A stretch of DNA of 64,000 bases from Kribbella sandramycini (GTDB taxonomy: Bacteria; Actinomycetota; Actinomycetes; Propionibacteriales; Kribbellaceae): positions 124,001 to 188,000 of the forward strand of contig NZ_JABJRC010000005.1 in NCBI RefSeq assembly GCF_013131805.1, written 5' to 3'. Of this stretch, positions 42,280-50,094 are shown in pieces; the stretch's first letter is position 1; each line of letters starts with the position of its first letter. Position numbers and translations under genes: made by a program. The notes beneath the pieces are model-generated. The model saw nothing but the letters and a program-made list of their open reading frames with translations, searched no databases and was not told the DNA's origin.

Positions 42280-43368
42280 ATGAGCATTCACGATCGGTAT
42301 CGGTTGAGTGCGGTGATCAACGCCAGGGGCACCTACACCCCGCTGGGGGTGTCACGGAGTTCCGACGGGGTGGCGGCGGCCGTCGCACAGGCATTACCCG
42401 AGTTCTTCGTCATGGCCGAGCTCGGCGACCGGGCGAGTGAGGCGATCGCCCAGGTCACCGGCGCACAGGCCGGCGCCGTCGTGCACTGCACCGCGGCCGG
42501 GCTGACCCTGGCCGTCGCGGCCACGATGACCGGCGCCGATCCGCGCCGGATCGCATCGTTGCCCGATACAACAGATCTGCACAACCGGGTGGTGCTGCCG
42601 GCCTGCCAGGTCGTCGACTACGGACACTCGAACCTGCAGGGCATCCGGCTGGCCGGCGCCCACGTCGACCTGGCCGGTACCGAAACCCGTTGCACCCTTG
42701 CCGATCTGGAGGCCGAGCTCGACGGTCCCGACATTTGTTGCCTCGTCCTCGTATCCTCGCGACTCACGCACTGCACCCCGATCGACCTGGTCGCCGCCGT
42801 CCGCGCCGCCCACCGCCGCGGCGTCCCGGCCATCATCGACGGCGCCGCCCAGTTCCCCCGGATCGCGGATCTGCTCGCCACCGGCGCCGACCTGGTGCTG
42901 GTCAGCGGCCAGAAGTATCTCGGCTCCCCCACCGCCGGTCTGATCGCCGGCGCCTGGCCGCTCGTCCAGGCCGTCCGCGCCCAGGACCACGGCATCGGCC
43001 GCACCATGAAACCCACCAAGGAAGCGATCGTCGGCGTGATCGCCGCCCTCGAGGAGTGGCAGGCCTTCGACCGGATGAAATGGGAGGCCGACCAGCTCGC
43101 CAAGGTCACCGCGTTCGCCGAAGCCGCCGCCCGCATCCCCGGCGTCCGCGCCGATGTCGTCGCCGATCCGACCGGCCTCCCGGTCTCCCGCGTCCGTCTC
43201 CACGTCCCGGACGCCAAACGCATCGCCACCGAACTGGAAGCCGGCCGCCCGTCCATCTACGTCATGACCGACCGAGCCGCCGCCGACGAACTGATGCTGG
43301 AGCTGGTCCCCCTCACCGACGCCGAAACCGCCACCATCCTCACCCGGCTCTGGACGCTCCTGACATGA
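42280..43368 (+). CDS. SelA-like PLP-dependent enzyme (class V fold)
   Basis: This PLP enzyme of 362 residues is related to SelA and to D-glucosaminate-6-phosphate ammonia-lyase. It opens with RYRLSAVINARGTYTPLGVSR, the usual family start, and has the PLP Lys in LVLVSGQKYLGSPTAGLIAG. There is no selenocysteine or tRNA gene nearby, so a true SelA role is unlikely; a lyase or racemase on an amino sugar or amino acid is more likely. ATG 42280 follows AGGCGGA. It is divergent from the acylase and converges on the helicase gene through a perfect terminator. Confidence 0.85.
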   Translation: MSIHDRYRLSAVINARGTYTPLGVSRSSDGVAAAVAQALPEFFVMAELGDRASEAIAQVTGAQAGAVVHCTAAGLTLAVAATMTGADPRRIASLPDTTDLHNRVVLPACQVVDYGHSNLQGIRLAGAHVDLAGTETRCTLADLEAELDGPDICCLVLVSSRLTHCTPIDLVAAVRAAHRRGVPAIIDGAAQFPRIADLLATGADLVLVSGQKYLGSPTAGLIAGAWPLVQAVRAQDHGIGRTMKPTKEAIVGVIAALEEWQAFDRMKWEADQLAKVTAFAEAAARIPGVRADVVADPTGLPVSRVRLHVPDAKRIATELEAGRPSIYVMTDRAAADELMLELVPLTDAETATILTRLWTLLT

Positions 43369-43372
43369 GAAA

Positions 43373-43408
43373 GCCCCGGTTCTCCTGTGAGTACAGGAGA
43401 ACCGGGGC
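43373..43408. terminator. Bidirectional terminator between the PLP enzyme and helicase genes
   Basis: GCCCCGGTTCTCCTGT pairs with ACAGGAGAACCGGGGC over 16 bp around loop GAGT, 4 bp past one stop and 12 bp from the other. Confidence 0.85.
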
Positions 43409-43420
43409 CTTCAGTTGCTG

Positions 43421-45484
43421 TCAGTGCTGGTAGGACTTGCGCGGTCCGTTCGACGAGCTGCGCCGGGGGCCGTTACCGCGGTTGCCTTCATAGCCGCGAC
43501 CCGGACGGTTGTTGCCGCCACCGCCGAAGCGACGGCCGCCACCTCGGACGGGCTTCGGCGCCGGGAGCTTGACCGGGTAGCCGGACGGCGTCTTGCCACC
43601 GGTGAGCTCGGTGACGAGCTCGTCACCCGGGCGGGCCCGGACGGGCTCGGCCTCGACGCCGGCGGTCTCGGCCATCCGGACCATACCGCGCCGCTGGTGC
43701 GGGAGGACCAGCGTGACGACGGCGCCCTTGCCACCGGCGCGCGCGGTACGACCCGCGCGGTGCAGGTAGTCCTTGTGCTCGGCGGGCGGGTCCGCCTGGA
43801 CGACCAGGCCGACGTCGTCGACGTGGATGCCGCGGGCGGCGACGTCCGTTGCCACCAGGACCGGGACGGAGCCGTCCTTGAACTGGTCGAGCGTCCGGTT
43901 CCGGGCGCCCTGGGTCAGGCCGCCGTGCAGCGCGGCCGCCATCACGCCGCGGTCGCGAAGCTGGGTGGCGACGCGGTCGGCGCCGAGCTTGGTGCGGACG
44001 AAGACGATCGTCCGGCCGTCGCGGCTGGCGAGCTCCGCCGTCAGCGACTGCTTGTGGCCCGGCTCGATGACGAGCAGGTGGTGCTCCATCGTGGAGACGG
44101 TGGCCTGGCCGGACTCGGTCGAGTGCGTGACCGGGTCCTTCAGGTAGGTCTTCACGATCGTGGAGACGTCGTTGTCGAGGGTCGCGGAGAACAGCAGCCG
44201 CTGCCCGTCGGCCGGCGTCATGTCCAGCAGCGTGGTGACGGCCGGCATGAAGCCCATGTCGCACATGTGGTCGGCTTCGTCGAGGACGGCGATCTCGACC
44301 GCGCCCAGGTCGGCGGCGCCCTGCTCGCACAGGTCGATCAGCCGGCCGGGGGTGGCGATCAGCAGGTCGACGCCGCGGCGCAGCGACTCGATCTGCTTCG
44401 GGTAGGGCAGACCGCCCGCGATCAGCTTCAGCGACACGTTCATCACGTGCGCCAGCGGCTCGAGCGAGTCGTGCACCTGCATCGCGAGCTCGCGGGTCGG
44501 GACCAGGATCATCCCGCGCGGACGGCGCGACTCGGTGTGCCCGCCGGACAGCCGCATCAACGTCGGCAGACCGAAGCCGAGCGTCTTGCCGGAGCCGGTC
44601 TGGCCGCGGCCGAGGACGTCCTTACCGGCCAGCGCGTCCGGGATGGTGGCGGCCTGGATCGGGAACGGCGCGGTGATGCCGTCCCGGGCCAGCCGCTGGA
44701 CCAGCCGCGGCGCGAGGCCGAGCTCGGCGAACTTGTTGTCAGCGGCAACGGTCCCGAGGTCCTCGGGCTGCTCGTCGCGGACGTAGTTCGGGCGTTCCCG
44801 GTTCACGAACGGCTTGTCCTCACGGCGCTGGTACGAGGAGCGCTCGTACTGCGGCTTGTCATCGCGCTTCTGGTACGCCGGACGGTCGTCACGACGCTGG
44901 TACGAGCCACGGTCGTCCCGCGACTGGTACGACGGACGCTCGTCCCGCTTCTGGTAGGCCGGCCGGTCGTCGCGCTTGGCGTACGTCGGCCGGTCGTCGC
45001 GGCGCTGGTACGACGGACGCTCGTCGCGCGAGTAATGCGGGCGGTCGTCACGACGCTGGTACGAGCCACGGTCGTCCCGCGACTGGTACGACGGACGCTC
45101 GTCGCGCTTCTGGTAGCTCGGGCGCTCGTCGCGCGAGTACGACGGCCGGTCGTCACGACGCTGGTACGAGCCGCGCTCGTCGCGCGACTGGTACGACGGA
45201 CGCTCGTCACGGGAGTAGGAGGGGCGCTCGTCGCGGCGCGGCTGGTTCGCGCGCTCGGAGCGGTAGCCCTTCACCGGACGGCGGTCGCCGTCCCGCGAGC
45301 CGCGGTCGGAGTACTGCGACGGGCCGCCGCGACGCTCGTTGCGGGTGTCGTCGCGGACGTTGTCACCGCCGGCCGGCGCGGTCGACGGGCTCTGGCCCAT
45401 CCGCTCGCCGTACGACTGGTTCTGGAACTTCTTGTGGCGGGGCTTCTTCGACTTCGGGTCGTCCTGCTGGTGGTGCTGACTCAC
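43421..45484 (-). CDS. DEAD-box RNA helicase with long Arg/Asp/Tyr repeat region
   Basis: This RNA helicase of 687 residues unwinds structured RNA, likely in ribosome assembly or cold adaptation. The core (about 250-600) has the Q motif FAELGLAPRLVQRL, Walker A GQTGSGKT, PTREL, the DEAD box VLDEADHMCDMG, SAT (LFSATL), and HRAGRTAR. The N-terminal 240 residues are unusual: from residue 84 to 214 about 15 units of 8-9 residues such as RDERPSYQS and RDDRGSYQR. The C-terminus is a Gly/Arg/Asn-rich RGG-like tail. GTG 45484 follows GAGAGAG. A hairpin is present in the leader at 45537-45558. Confidence 0.93.
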   Translation of the reverse strand: MSQHHQQDDPKSKKPRHKKFQNQSYGERMGQSPSTAPAGGDNVRDDTRNERRGGPSQYSDRGSRDGDRRPVKGYRSERANQPRRDERPSYSRDERPSYQSRDERGSYQRRDDRPSYSRDERPSYQKRDERPSYQSRDDRGSYQRRDDRPHYSRDERPSYQRRDDRPTYAKRDDRPAYQKRDERPSYQSRDDRGSYQRRDDRPAYQKRDDKPQYERSSYQRREDKPFVNRERPNYVRDEQPEDLGTVAADNKFAELGLAPRLVQRLARDGITAPFPIQAATIPDALAGKDVLGRGQTGSGKTLGFGLPTLMRLSGGHTESRRPRGMILVPTRELAMQVHDSLEPLAHVMNVSLKLIAGGLPYPKQIESLRRGVDLLIATPGRLIDLCEQGAADLGAVEIAVLDEADHMCDMGFMPAVTTLLDMTPADGQRLLFSATLDNDVSTIVKTYLKDPVTHSTESGQATVSTMEHHLLVIEPGHKQSLTAELASRDGRTIVFVRTKLGADRVATQLRDRGVMAAALHGGLTQGARNRTLDQFKDGSVPVLVATDVAARGIHVDDVGLVVQADPPAEHKDYLHRAGRTARAGGKGAVVTLVLPHQRRGMVRMAETAGVEAEPVRARPGDELVTELTGGKTPSGYPVKLPAPKPVRGGGRRFGGGGNNRPGRGYEGNRGNGPRRSSSNGPRKSYQH
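44843..45235 (-). repeat. Coding tandem repeat in the helicase N-terminus
   Basis: About 15 in-frame copies of an 8-9 codon unit (RDERPSYS, RDERPSYQK, RDDRGSYQR) lie in residues 84-214. The DNA copies are near-identical in places, which suggests recent expansion by slippage or unequal exchange. Confidence 0.85.
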
Positions 45485-45536
45485 TAAACTCTCTCTCGAA
45501 AATCGCGGACGACACCGCACGACCCGCACGCGTAGG

Positions 45537-45558
45537 CCGGTCAGTGAAAACTGACCGG
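45537..45558 (-). promoter_or_regulatory. Leader hairpin upstream of the helicase gene
   Basis: CCGGTCAG pairs with CTGACCGG around TGAAAA, 53 bp before the GTG of the helicase. The hexaloop with A residues makes a stable RNA hairpin; the helicase or cold shock could act on it, but this is inference. Confidence 0.35.
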
Positions 45559-45800
45559 ACTGTCACATACAGGCAGGAGATTAGGCATCGACCTGCGGGT
45601 GCTATCGCGTTGCACCCTCGGCGCCGGACTTCTCAGCGGTTGCCGAGACCGACGGGTCGGAGCGCCTGGAAAGAACTCTGGTGACGCGACGCGCGCACCG
45701 ACACCCCACAAGTGTACCCGATCCGGGCCCCGGCGATGACCACGGTCGGTAACAGCAGACCAGTCGGCCCACTGGTCCCGGAACTGTGCGCAGACCGCAG

Positions 45801-45816
45801 TTCAAGTGTGCTTGAG
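45801..45816 (+). promoter_or_regulatory. SoxR box upstream of soxR
   Basis: TTCAAG and CTTGAG flank four bases, matching the inverted repeat of known SoxR boxes (CTCAAG-N4-CTTGAG). It lies 30 bp upstream of the GTG at 45846, suggesting autoregulation. Confidence 0.65.
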
Positions 45817-45845
45817 TCCTTGGCGTCCGGTCCTAGGGTGGTGGC

Positions 45846-46319
45846 GTGGCGGAGGAGAACATTCCCAGCAAGGAGCACTGGCTCTCGATCGGGGAGATCG
45901 CACACCGGTCCGGGGTGGCCGCGTCGGCCTTGCGGTTCTACGAGGACCAGGGCCTGATCGGCTCCCGGCGGACGGCCGGCAACCAGCGGCAGTACCAGCG
46001 CAGCACGTTGCGGCGGATCGCGTTCGTCCAGGCCGCCCAGCGGGTCGGCCTGGCCCTCGCCGAGATCCGCGAGGCGCTCGACTCGCTCCCCGACGACCGG
46101 ACGCCGACGCGCGCCGACTGGAGCCGGCTCTCGAAGACCTGGCGCAGCCGCCTCGACGAGCGGATCGCCGAACTGGAGCGGCTCCGCGACGATCTGGACG
46201 GCTGTATCGGCTGCGGCTGCCTCAGCCTGCAGCGTTGCAACCTCTACAACAAGTCCGACCGGCTGGCCGAGCGCGGCCCCGGCGCCCGGATCCTGAACGT
46301 GGGGATTCCCGGTGAGTGA
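45846..46319 (+). CDS. soxR: Redox-sensitive MerR-family activator SoxR
   Basis: This cytoplasmic regulator of 157 residues senses redox-active compounds through a 2Fe-2S cluster. The helix-turn-helix is LSIGEIAHRSGVAASALRFYEDQGLI. The cluster ligands are Cys120, Cys123, Cys125 and Cys131 in CIGCGCLSLQRC, the SoxR signature C-x2-C-x-C-x5-C. GTG 45846 is the start; the upstream box at 45801-45816 suggests it controls itself. In actinomycetes SoxR controls a few oxidoreductase and exporter genes; none lies adjacent here. Confidence 0.96.
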   Translation: MAEENIPSKEHWLSIGEIAHRSGVAASALRFYEDQGLIGSRRTAGNQRQYQRSTLRRIAFVQAAQRVGLALAEIREALDSLPDDRTPTRADWSRLSKTWRSRLDERIAELERLRDDLDGCIGCGCLSLQRCNLYNKSDRLAERGPGARILNVGIPGE

Positions 46320-46493
46320 AGTCATAGCCGCGCGGTTATGCATCTCATAGAACGGCGACCGGGTTTCGCGGGTTAACCCCCGACTTCTTCCCGAGGGCGT
46401 GCGGAAAATCGGCAACCGGGGCAGGCTCCCGATTTGTAGCGATCAGTAATCCACCGGTCGCTTTCCGCCACAGATCCGGAGTGAGGCCCTCCC

Positions 46494-47174
46494 ATGTCGC
46501 ATCGCCGTATCCTGACTTCCCTCGCGGGGCTCGCCGCCGCCGCACTCGCCGTCCCGGCTCTCGCCACCGCCGCACCGGCGCCGGCCCCGGCCGACTCGTC
46601 GGTCTCCACGGCCGCCACTCGGGCGGCGTACACCGGCTCGCCGCAGGACGAGGCCGCCACCAAGGCGTTCTACGACGCGGTGATGAAGTCGGTCGCCGCC
46701 AAGCGGGCCAAGGCCGCCAAGGCCGGGCAGACCCTCGACGCCGTCACGGTGACATACGCCGTCGACGCGCCGACCTTCCGTTCGCAGATCAACTCCAGCA
46801 CGCAGATCTGGAACTCCTCGGTCGCCAACGTCCAGCTCGTCGAGGGCAGCAACTACGACTTCTACTACACCGAAGGCAACGACCCGCGCGGGTCGTACGC
46901 CTCCACCAACGGCCACGGCAGCGGCTACATCTTCCTGGACTACGCCCAGTCCCAGCAGTACGACTCGCTGCGCATCACCGCCCACGAGACCGGCCACGTT
47001 CTCGGCCTCCCGGACCACTACTCCGGCCCCTGCTCCGAGCTGATGTCCGGCGGCGGCCCCGGCCCGTCCTGCACCAACCCGAACCCTGACGCCAACGAGC
47101 GCGCCCGAGTCAACCAGCTCTGGGCTAACGGCAAGACCAGCCTCCCGGACGCCGCCTTCCACGTCGCCCGGTAG
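46494..47174 (+). CDS. Snapalysin-type secreted zinc metalloprotease
   Basis: This secreted protease of 226 residues belongs to family M7. A signal peptide (to about 27) is followed by a short pro-region and a catalytic domain that includes HETGHVLGLPDHYSG: His164, Glu165, His168 and Asp174 form the metal site typical of snapalysin. The Met-turn follows at ELMSGG. The substrates are small proteins; known members digest milk caseins. It is monocistronic and followed by a hairpin at 47182. Confidence 0.95.
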   Translation: MSHRRILTSLAGLAAAALAVPALATAAPAPAPADSSVSTAATRAAYTGSPQDEAATKAFYDAVMKSVAAKRAKAAKAGQTLDAVTVTYAVDAPTFRSQINSSTQIWNSSVANVQLVEGSNYDFYYTEGNDPRGSYASTNGHGSGYIFLDYAQSQQYDSLRITAHETGHVLGLPDHYSGPCSELMSGGGPGPSCTNPNPDANERARVNQLWANGKTSLPDAAFHVAR

Positions 47175-47181
47175 CCACACT

Positions 47182-47223
47182 CTCCGGCCCGACCTGTCCG
47201 GCAGGGGGCAGGCCGGGCCGGAG
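47182..47223 (+). terminator. Terminator after the snapalysin gene
   Basis: CTCCGGCCCG pairs with CGGGCCGGAG over ten base pairs; inside, CCTG pairs with CAGG. It starts 7 bp past the stop. Confidence 0.65.
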
Positions 47224-47275
47224 TACCGCCGCGACGTTGCCGACCGCCCCCGGCCGCGTCGCATACCGCCGTACA

Positions 47276-47287
47276 TAGGACGTCCTA
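47276..47287. promoter_or_regulatory. 12-bp palindrome upstream of the sialidase
   Basis: TAGGACGTCCTA is a perfect palindrome 53 bp before the sialidase ATG. It looks like an operator for a dimeric regulator such as a GntR-family protein. A second inverted repeat, CGCCGTGA with TCACGGCG, lies at 47293-47316. Confidence 0.45.
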
Positions 47288-47340
47288 CGACACGCCGTGA
47301 GCAGCCGTTCACGGCGGTCTCGTGGCGAAGACTTGGCCGC

Positions 47341-49125
47341 ATGAGACTTCGTGGGGTGGCGATTGCGGTGCTGGGGTTGATCGGGGCCGGTTTGACGGTG
47401 CCGGCGTCCGGGGCCGGGCTGGAAGGGAAGGCGATCCTGTCGCCGGGGACGGGTGGGTACAACTGTTTCCGGATTCCGGCGCTGGTGACGGCGAACGACG
47501 GGTCGCTGGTGTTGTTCGCGGAGGGGCGGAAGCCGACCTGCGGAGATACCGGCGCACATGACGTGGTGATGGTGCGATCGACAGATCGCGGGGTGACGTG
47601 GAGTGCGCCGAAGGTGGTGCATGCGGGGTCTGGGGTGACTGCGCACAACCCGGCTCCAGTGGTTGATACCCGGAGCGGACGGATCTCGCTGTTGACGACG
47701 CGGCAGTACAACACGGTCTGGGCGCAGCACAGCGATGACAACGGCGTGAGCTGGACGACGCCGCGCGAGATCACCAATGCGGTGAAGCTGCCGGCCTGGG
47801 ACGGCTACGCGACCGGGCCTTCGCATGGCATTCAACTGCGGCGCGGGCCGCACGCTGGGCGGCTCGTCGTCGGAACGCACTTCACCGGCGCGAACGATGG
47901 GCCGAAAGGCGGAGCACTCGTCTACAGCGACGACGGCGGGCTGAACTGGCAGCTCGGTGCGCACGACGCTGCGGCGGATCCGGCGCTGAAGGTGCAGGAG
48001 TTGACAGTGTTCGAGCGGCCGGACGGTTCGCTGTTCGCGCTGGCGCGTGACGAGAACGGCACCGACACGTCGTCCACCGTCGCCTCGGCGGTTTCGAGCG
48101 ATGCCGGGGAGAGCTTCTCCCAGGGCTTCCGCGCGGGAGCGGCCGAGCAGAGCCTCGCCGTACCGACTGTTCAGGCGTCGACACTCGAATTGCGTGCGAC
48201 CGATCAGGGCGATCGCTACAACCGCGTGCTCCTGGCGACCGAGACGCGCAAGGGCGACACCCGGGAGAACCTGACCATCCGCTCGACGTACAAGGGCGGG
48301 AACGAATGGGTGGATCCGGGCGGCGGCGTCGTGATCTACGGCGGGATGGCGGCGTACACGGACCTGACCCTGCTGGACGACGACACCGTCGGCCTGGCCT
48401 ACGAACGCGCCGCCGCCTGGTCGCACGGCTACATCTGGTTCACCAAGTTCACCGAAGCGGACCTGGGCCTACCGGACGGCAACACCACCGGCGTCCCGGC
48501 CACACCCGATGCCTCTGGCAACAATCTCGCCGGCTACCTGCGCGGCGGCCCGGCCCCGACCGCCGGTCGCTTCGGTACGGCGATCGCCCTCGACGGCTCG
48601 GACGACCACGTCCAACTCCCCTTCGCCGAGAAGCTCGCCGTCAGCAGCGGGGACTTCACCTGGGCCGGCTGGTTCAACTACGGCGCGAGCACCGCCGACC
48701 AACCGATTCTCTGGGCCTACAACCAAGGCGACGTCTACTCCCAGCTCTGGCTCCGCGCCGAGCCCTCGAAGAACCGCCTCCGCGCCCTCGCCCAATCCGG
48801 TGAAACCGCCATCACCCTCACCACCACCAAGCCCTACAACGACCGCACCTGGCACCACTTCGCCCTAACCCGCCAAGCCAACGCCTTCACCCTCACCATC
48901 GACGGCACCCCCGCAGCCACCACCACAGCCCCCCTCGGCTCCCTGAGCCCCAAACGCCCCTTCCAAATCCACCTGGGCCAACGCCTCGACGGCGCCCAAA
49001 ACCTCCACGGTTCCCTAGACGAAATCCGCCTCTACCCCCGAGCCCTAACCCCCACCGAACTGACCACCCTCCAAACCACCAACTCCACCACAATCCCCAA
49101 CCCCCACCTCCGCTACCCCTTCTGA
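47341..49125 (+). CDS. Secreted exo-sialidase with LamG-like domain
   Basis: This secreted sialidase of 594 residues has a signal peptide to about 25. The six-bladed propeller (about 30-370) has the FRIP motif (YNCFRIPALVTAND) and several Asp boxes: STDRGVTWSAP, SDDNGVSWTTP, SDDGGLNWQLG and SSDAGESFSQG. A nucleophile Tyr/Glu pair is expected in the later blades. A concanavalin-like LamG module (about 385-590) with FTWAGWFNYGAS follows and probably binds glycans. It would release terminal sialic acid from animal glycoconjugates. The last part of the gene is strongly C-rich, as is tctA. No catabolic genes for sialic acid are in view. Confidence 0.93.
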   Translation: MRLRGVAIAVLGLIGAGLTVPASGAGLEGKAILSPGTGGYNCFRIPALVTANDGSLVLFAEGRKPTCGDTGAHDVVMVRSTDRGVTWSAPKVVHAGSGVTAHNPAPVVDTRSGRISLLTTRQYNTVWAQHSDDNGVSWTTPREITNAVKLPAWDGYATGPSHGIQLRRGPHAGRLVVGTHFTGANDGPKGGALVYSDDGGLNWQLGAHDAAADPALKVQELTVFERPDGSLFALARDENGTDTSSTVASAVSSDAGESFSQGFRAGAAEQSLAVPTVQASTLELRATDQGDRYNRVLLATETRKGDTRENLTIRSTYKGGNEWVDPGGGVVIYGGMAAYTDLTLLDDDTVGLAYERAAAWSHGYIWFTKFTEADLGLPDGNTTGVPATPDASGNNLAGYLRGGPAPTAGRFGTAIALDGSDDHVQLPFAEKLAVSSGDFTWAGWFNYGASTADQPILWAYNQGDVYSQLWLRAEPSKNRLRALAQSGETAITLTTTKPYNDRTWHHFALTRQANAFTLTIDGTPAATTTAPLGSLSPKRPFQIHLGQRLDGAQNLHGSLDEIRLYPRALTPTELTTLQTTNSTTIPNPHLRYPF

Positions 49126-49430
49126 CGCACTCCATTTCCTGGGCTGACCCACGAGATTTCCTGGGCTGACCCACGAGCCGGTGGGCAAGCCCACCGCAGC
49201 CCCCTGGCCCACCCGCCGTCCGCCACGCCCACCCAGCCATTTCCCGGGCTCACCCACCAACGCGACCCGACCGAACACGTTTCCTGGGCTGACCCACGAG
49301 ATTTCCTGGGCTGACCCACGAGGCGGTGGGTGGGCGAACGGCAGGCGGTGGGCACACCCACTGGCTGATGGGTCAGCCCAGCAAACGGCGGAGTGGGGGT
49401 GGCTGGGGGGTGGCTGGGGGTGGCTGGGGG
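49126..49430. other. Intergenic region between convergent sialidase and TetR genes
   Basis: These 305 bp carry no gene I can support. They are filled by five copies of a 22-bp unit, an inverted copy, and short hairpins such as CGGTGGGC/GCCCACCG (49179-49196), plus a GGGGTGGCT-like tandem stretch at 49395-49430. Confidence 0.65.
49134..49394. repeat. Cluster of 22-bp intergenic repeats with an inverted copy
   Basis: A 22-bp unit (core CCTGGGCTGACCCACGAG) is found at 49134-49155, 49156-49177, 49279-49300 and 49301-49322, with a degenerate copy at 49239-49260. An inverted copy, CTGATGGGTCAGCCCAGC, begins at 49365. The related sequence at 32202-32232 shows that the family is dispersed. Confidence 0.7.
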
Positions 49431-50018
49431 CTAGCTGCGGGCTAGGTGTTCGAGGTGGTGGGTTAGGGCGGCTTGGAGGCGGGTGGGGGTGGTTTGGGTG
49501 GGGGTGGTGGCGCCGTGGAGGGCTAGGCCGTCGATGAGGGCGTGGAGGCGGTCGGTTTCCAGGTCCAGGTCTTGGTCTGGGGAGTTGGGCGGGAGGAGGT
49601 CGGCGACGAGGGTGCGGAGGAGGGTGTGGAGGGCTTCGTGGCTCTGGTCACTGAGGGCTCGGAGGTCGGGGTCGGTGAGGGTGGCGGCGGAGAAGGCGAT
49701 CCAGATCTCGACTTCGGCGCGGCGGTCGGCGTCCAGGGGGAGGAGTTCGAGGGCGACGAGTTCGGCCACCTGGCGTGGGGTCCCGGTGAGGTCGAGGGTG
49801 GCGAGGCGTTGGGTGACGCGCTCGCCTACTGCTTGCAGGGAGAACTGCAGGAGCTGGTTCTGGGTGCTGAAGTAGTGGCGCAGGGAGCCCATCGAGACTT
49901 GCGCTTCGGCGGCGACCTTGCGGACCGAGGCGTTCGCCAGACCTTCGCGATGGATGACGCGCCAGACGGCGGCGGCCAGTAGAGCGCGTCTCTCGTCGAC
50001 ATCGACAACCCTGGGCAT
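49431..50018 (-). CDS. TetR-family repressor of the adjacent esterase
   Basis: This regulator of 195 residues has a TetR helix-turn-helix: ALLAAAVWRVIHREGLANAS, then VRKVAAEAQVSMGSLRHYF. The C-terminal domain (about 70-190) is ligand-binding, with a Thr/Gln-rich loop TTPTQTTPTRL near the end. ATG 50018 gives MPRVVDVDERRALLAA. It is divergent from the carboxylesterase gene by 76 bp, and the gap holds two matching palindromes (50027-50075). The most likely role is repression of both genes until a ligand, perhaps an ester or its product, is bound. Confidence 0.92.
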   Translation of the reverse strand: MPRVVDVDERRALLAAAVWRVIHREGLANASVRKVAAEAQVSMGSLRHYFSTQNQLLQFSLQAVGERVTQRLATLDLTGTPRQVAELVALELLPLDADRRAEVEIWIAFSAATLTDPDLRALSDQSHEALHTLLRTLVADLLPPNSPDQDLDLETDRLHALIDGLALHGATTPTQTTPTRLQAALTHHLEHLARS

Positions 50019-50026
50019 GAGACCTT

Positions 50027-50075
50027 TATAGCACGAGTGTGCTACTTTGAATCGAAGTAGCACACTCGTGCTATA
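50027..50075. promoter_or_regulatory. Double palindromic operator between tetR and esterase genes
   Basis: A perfect 21-bp inverted repeat (27-47 against 55-75 after 50000) flanks seven bases. Each arm itself contains TAGCAC-N4-GTGCTA, the form of a TetR-dimer site, so two repressor dimers can sit on the shared promoter. Confidence 0.8.
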
Positions 50076-50094
50076 TCAACCGAAGGACGGTCTC

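Larger units (their letters stand above)
45485..45845. other. Intergenic region between the helicase and soxR
   Basis: These 361 bp contain the leader of the helicase (with a hairpin at 45537-45558) and the soxR promoter (with a SoxR box at 45801-45816). I see no gene in it. Confidence 0.6.

Noticed and set aside
42280..43368. A selenocysteine synthase role for the SelA-like gene
   Set aside because: No selB, selC tRNA or selD is in view, and many SelA-like PLP proteins have other roles.
44843..45235. Tandem repeats considered as CRISPR
   Set aside because: The units are 24-27 bp, contiguous without spacers, in frame, and code a repeated peptide in a helicase.
49134..49394. Repeat cluster considered as CRISPR array
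   Set aside because: Units are directly abutting or irregularly spaced, include an inverted copy, and no cas gene is in view.
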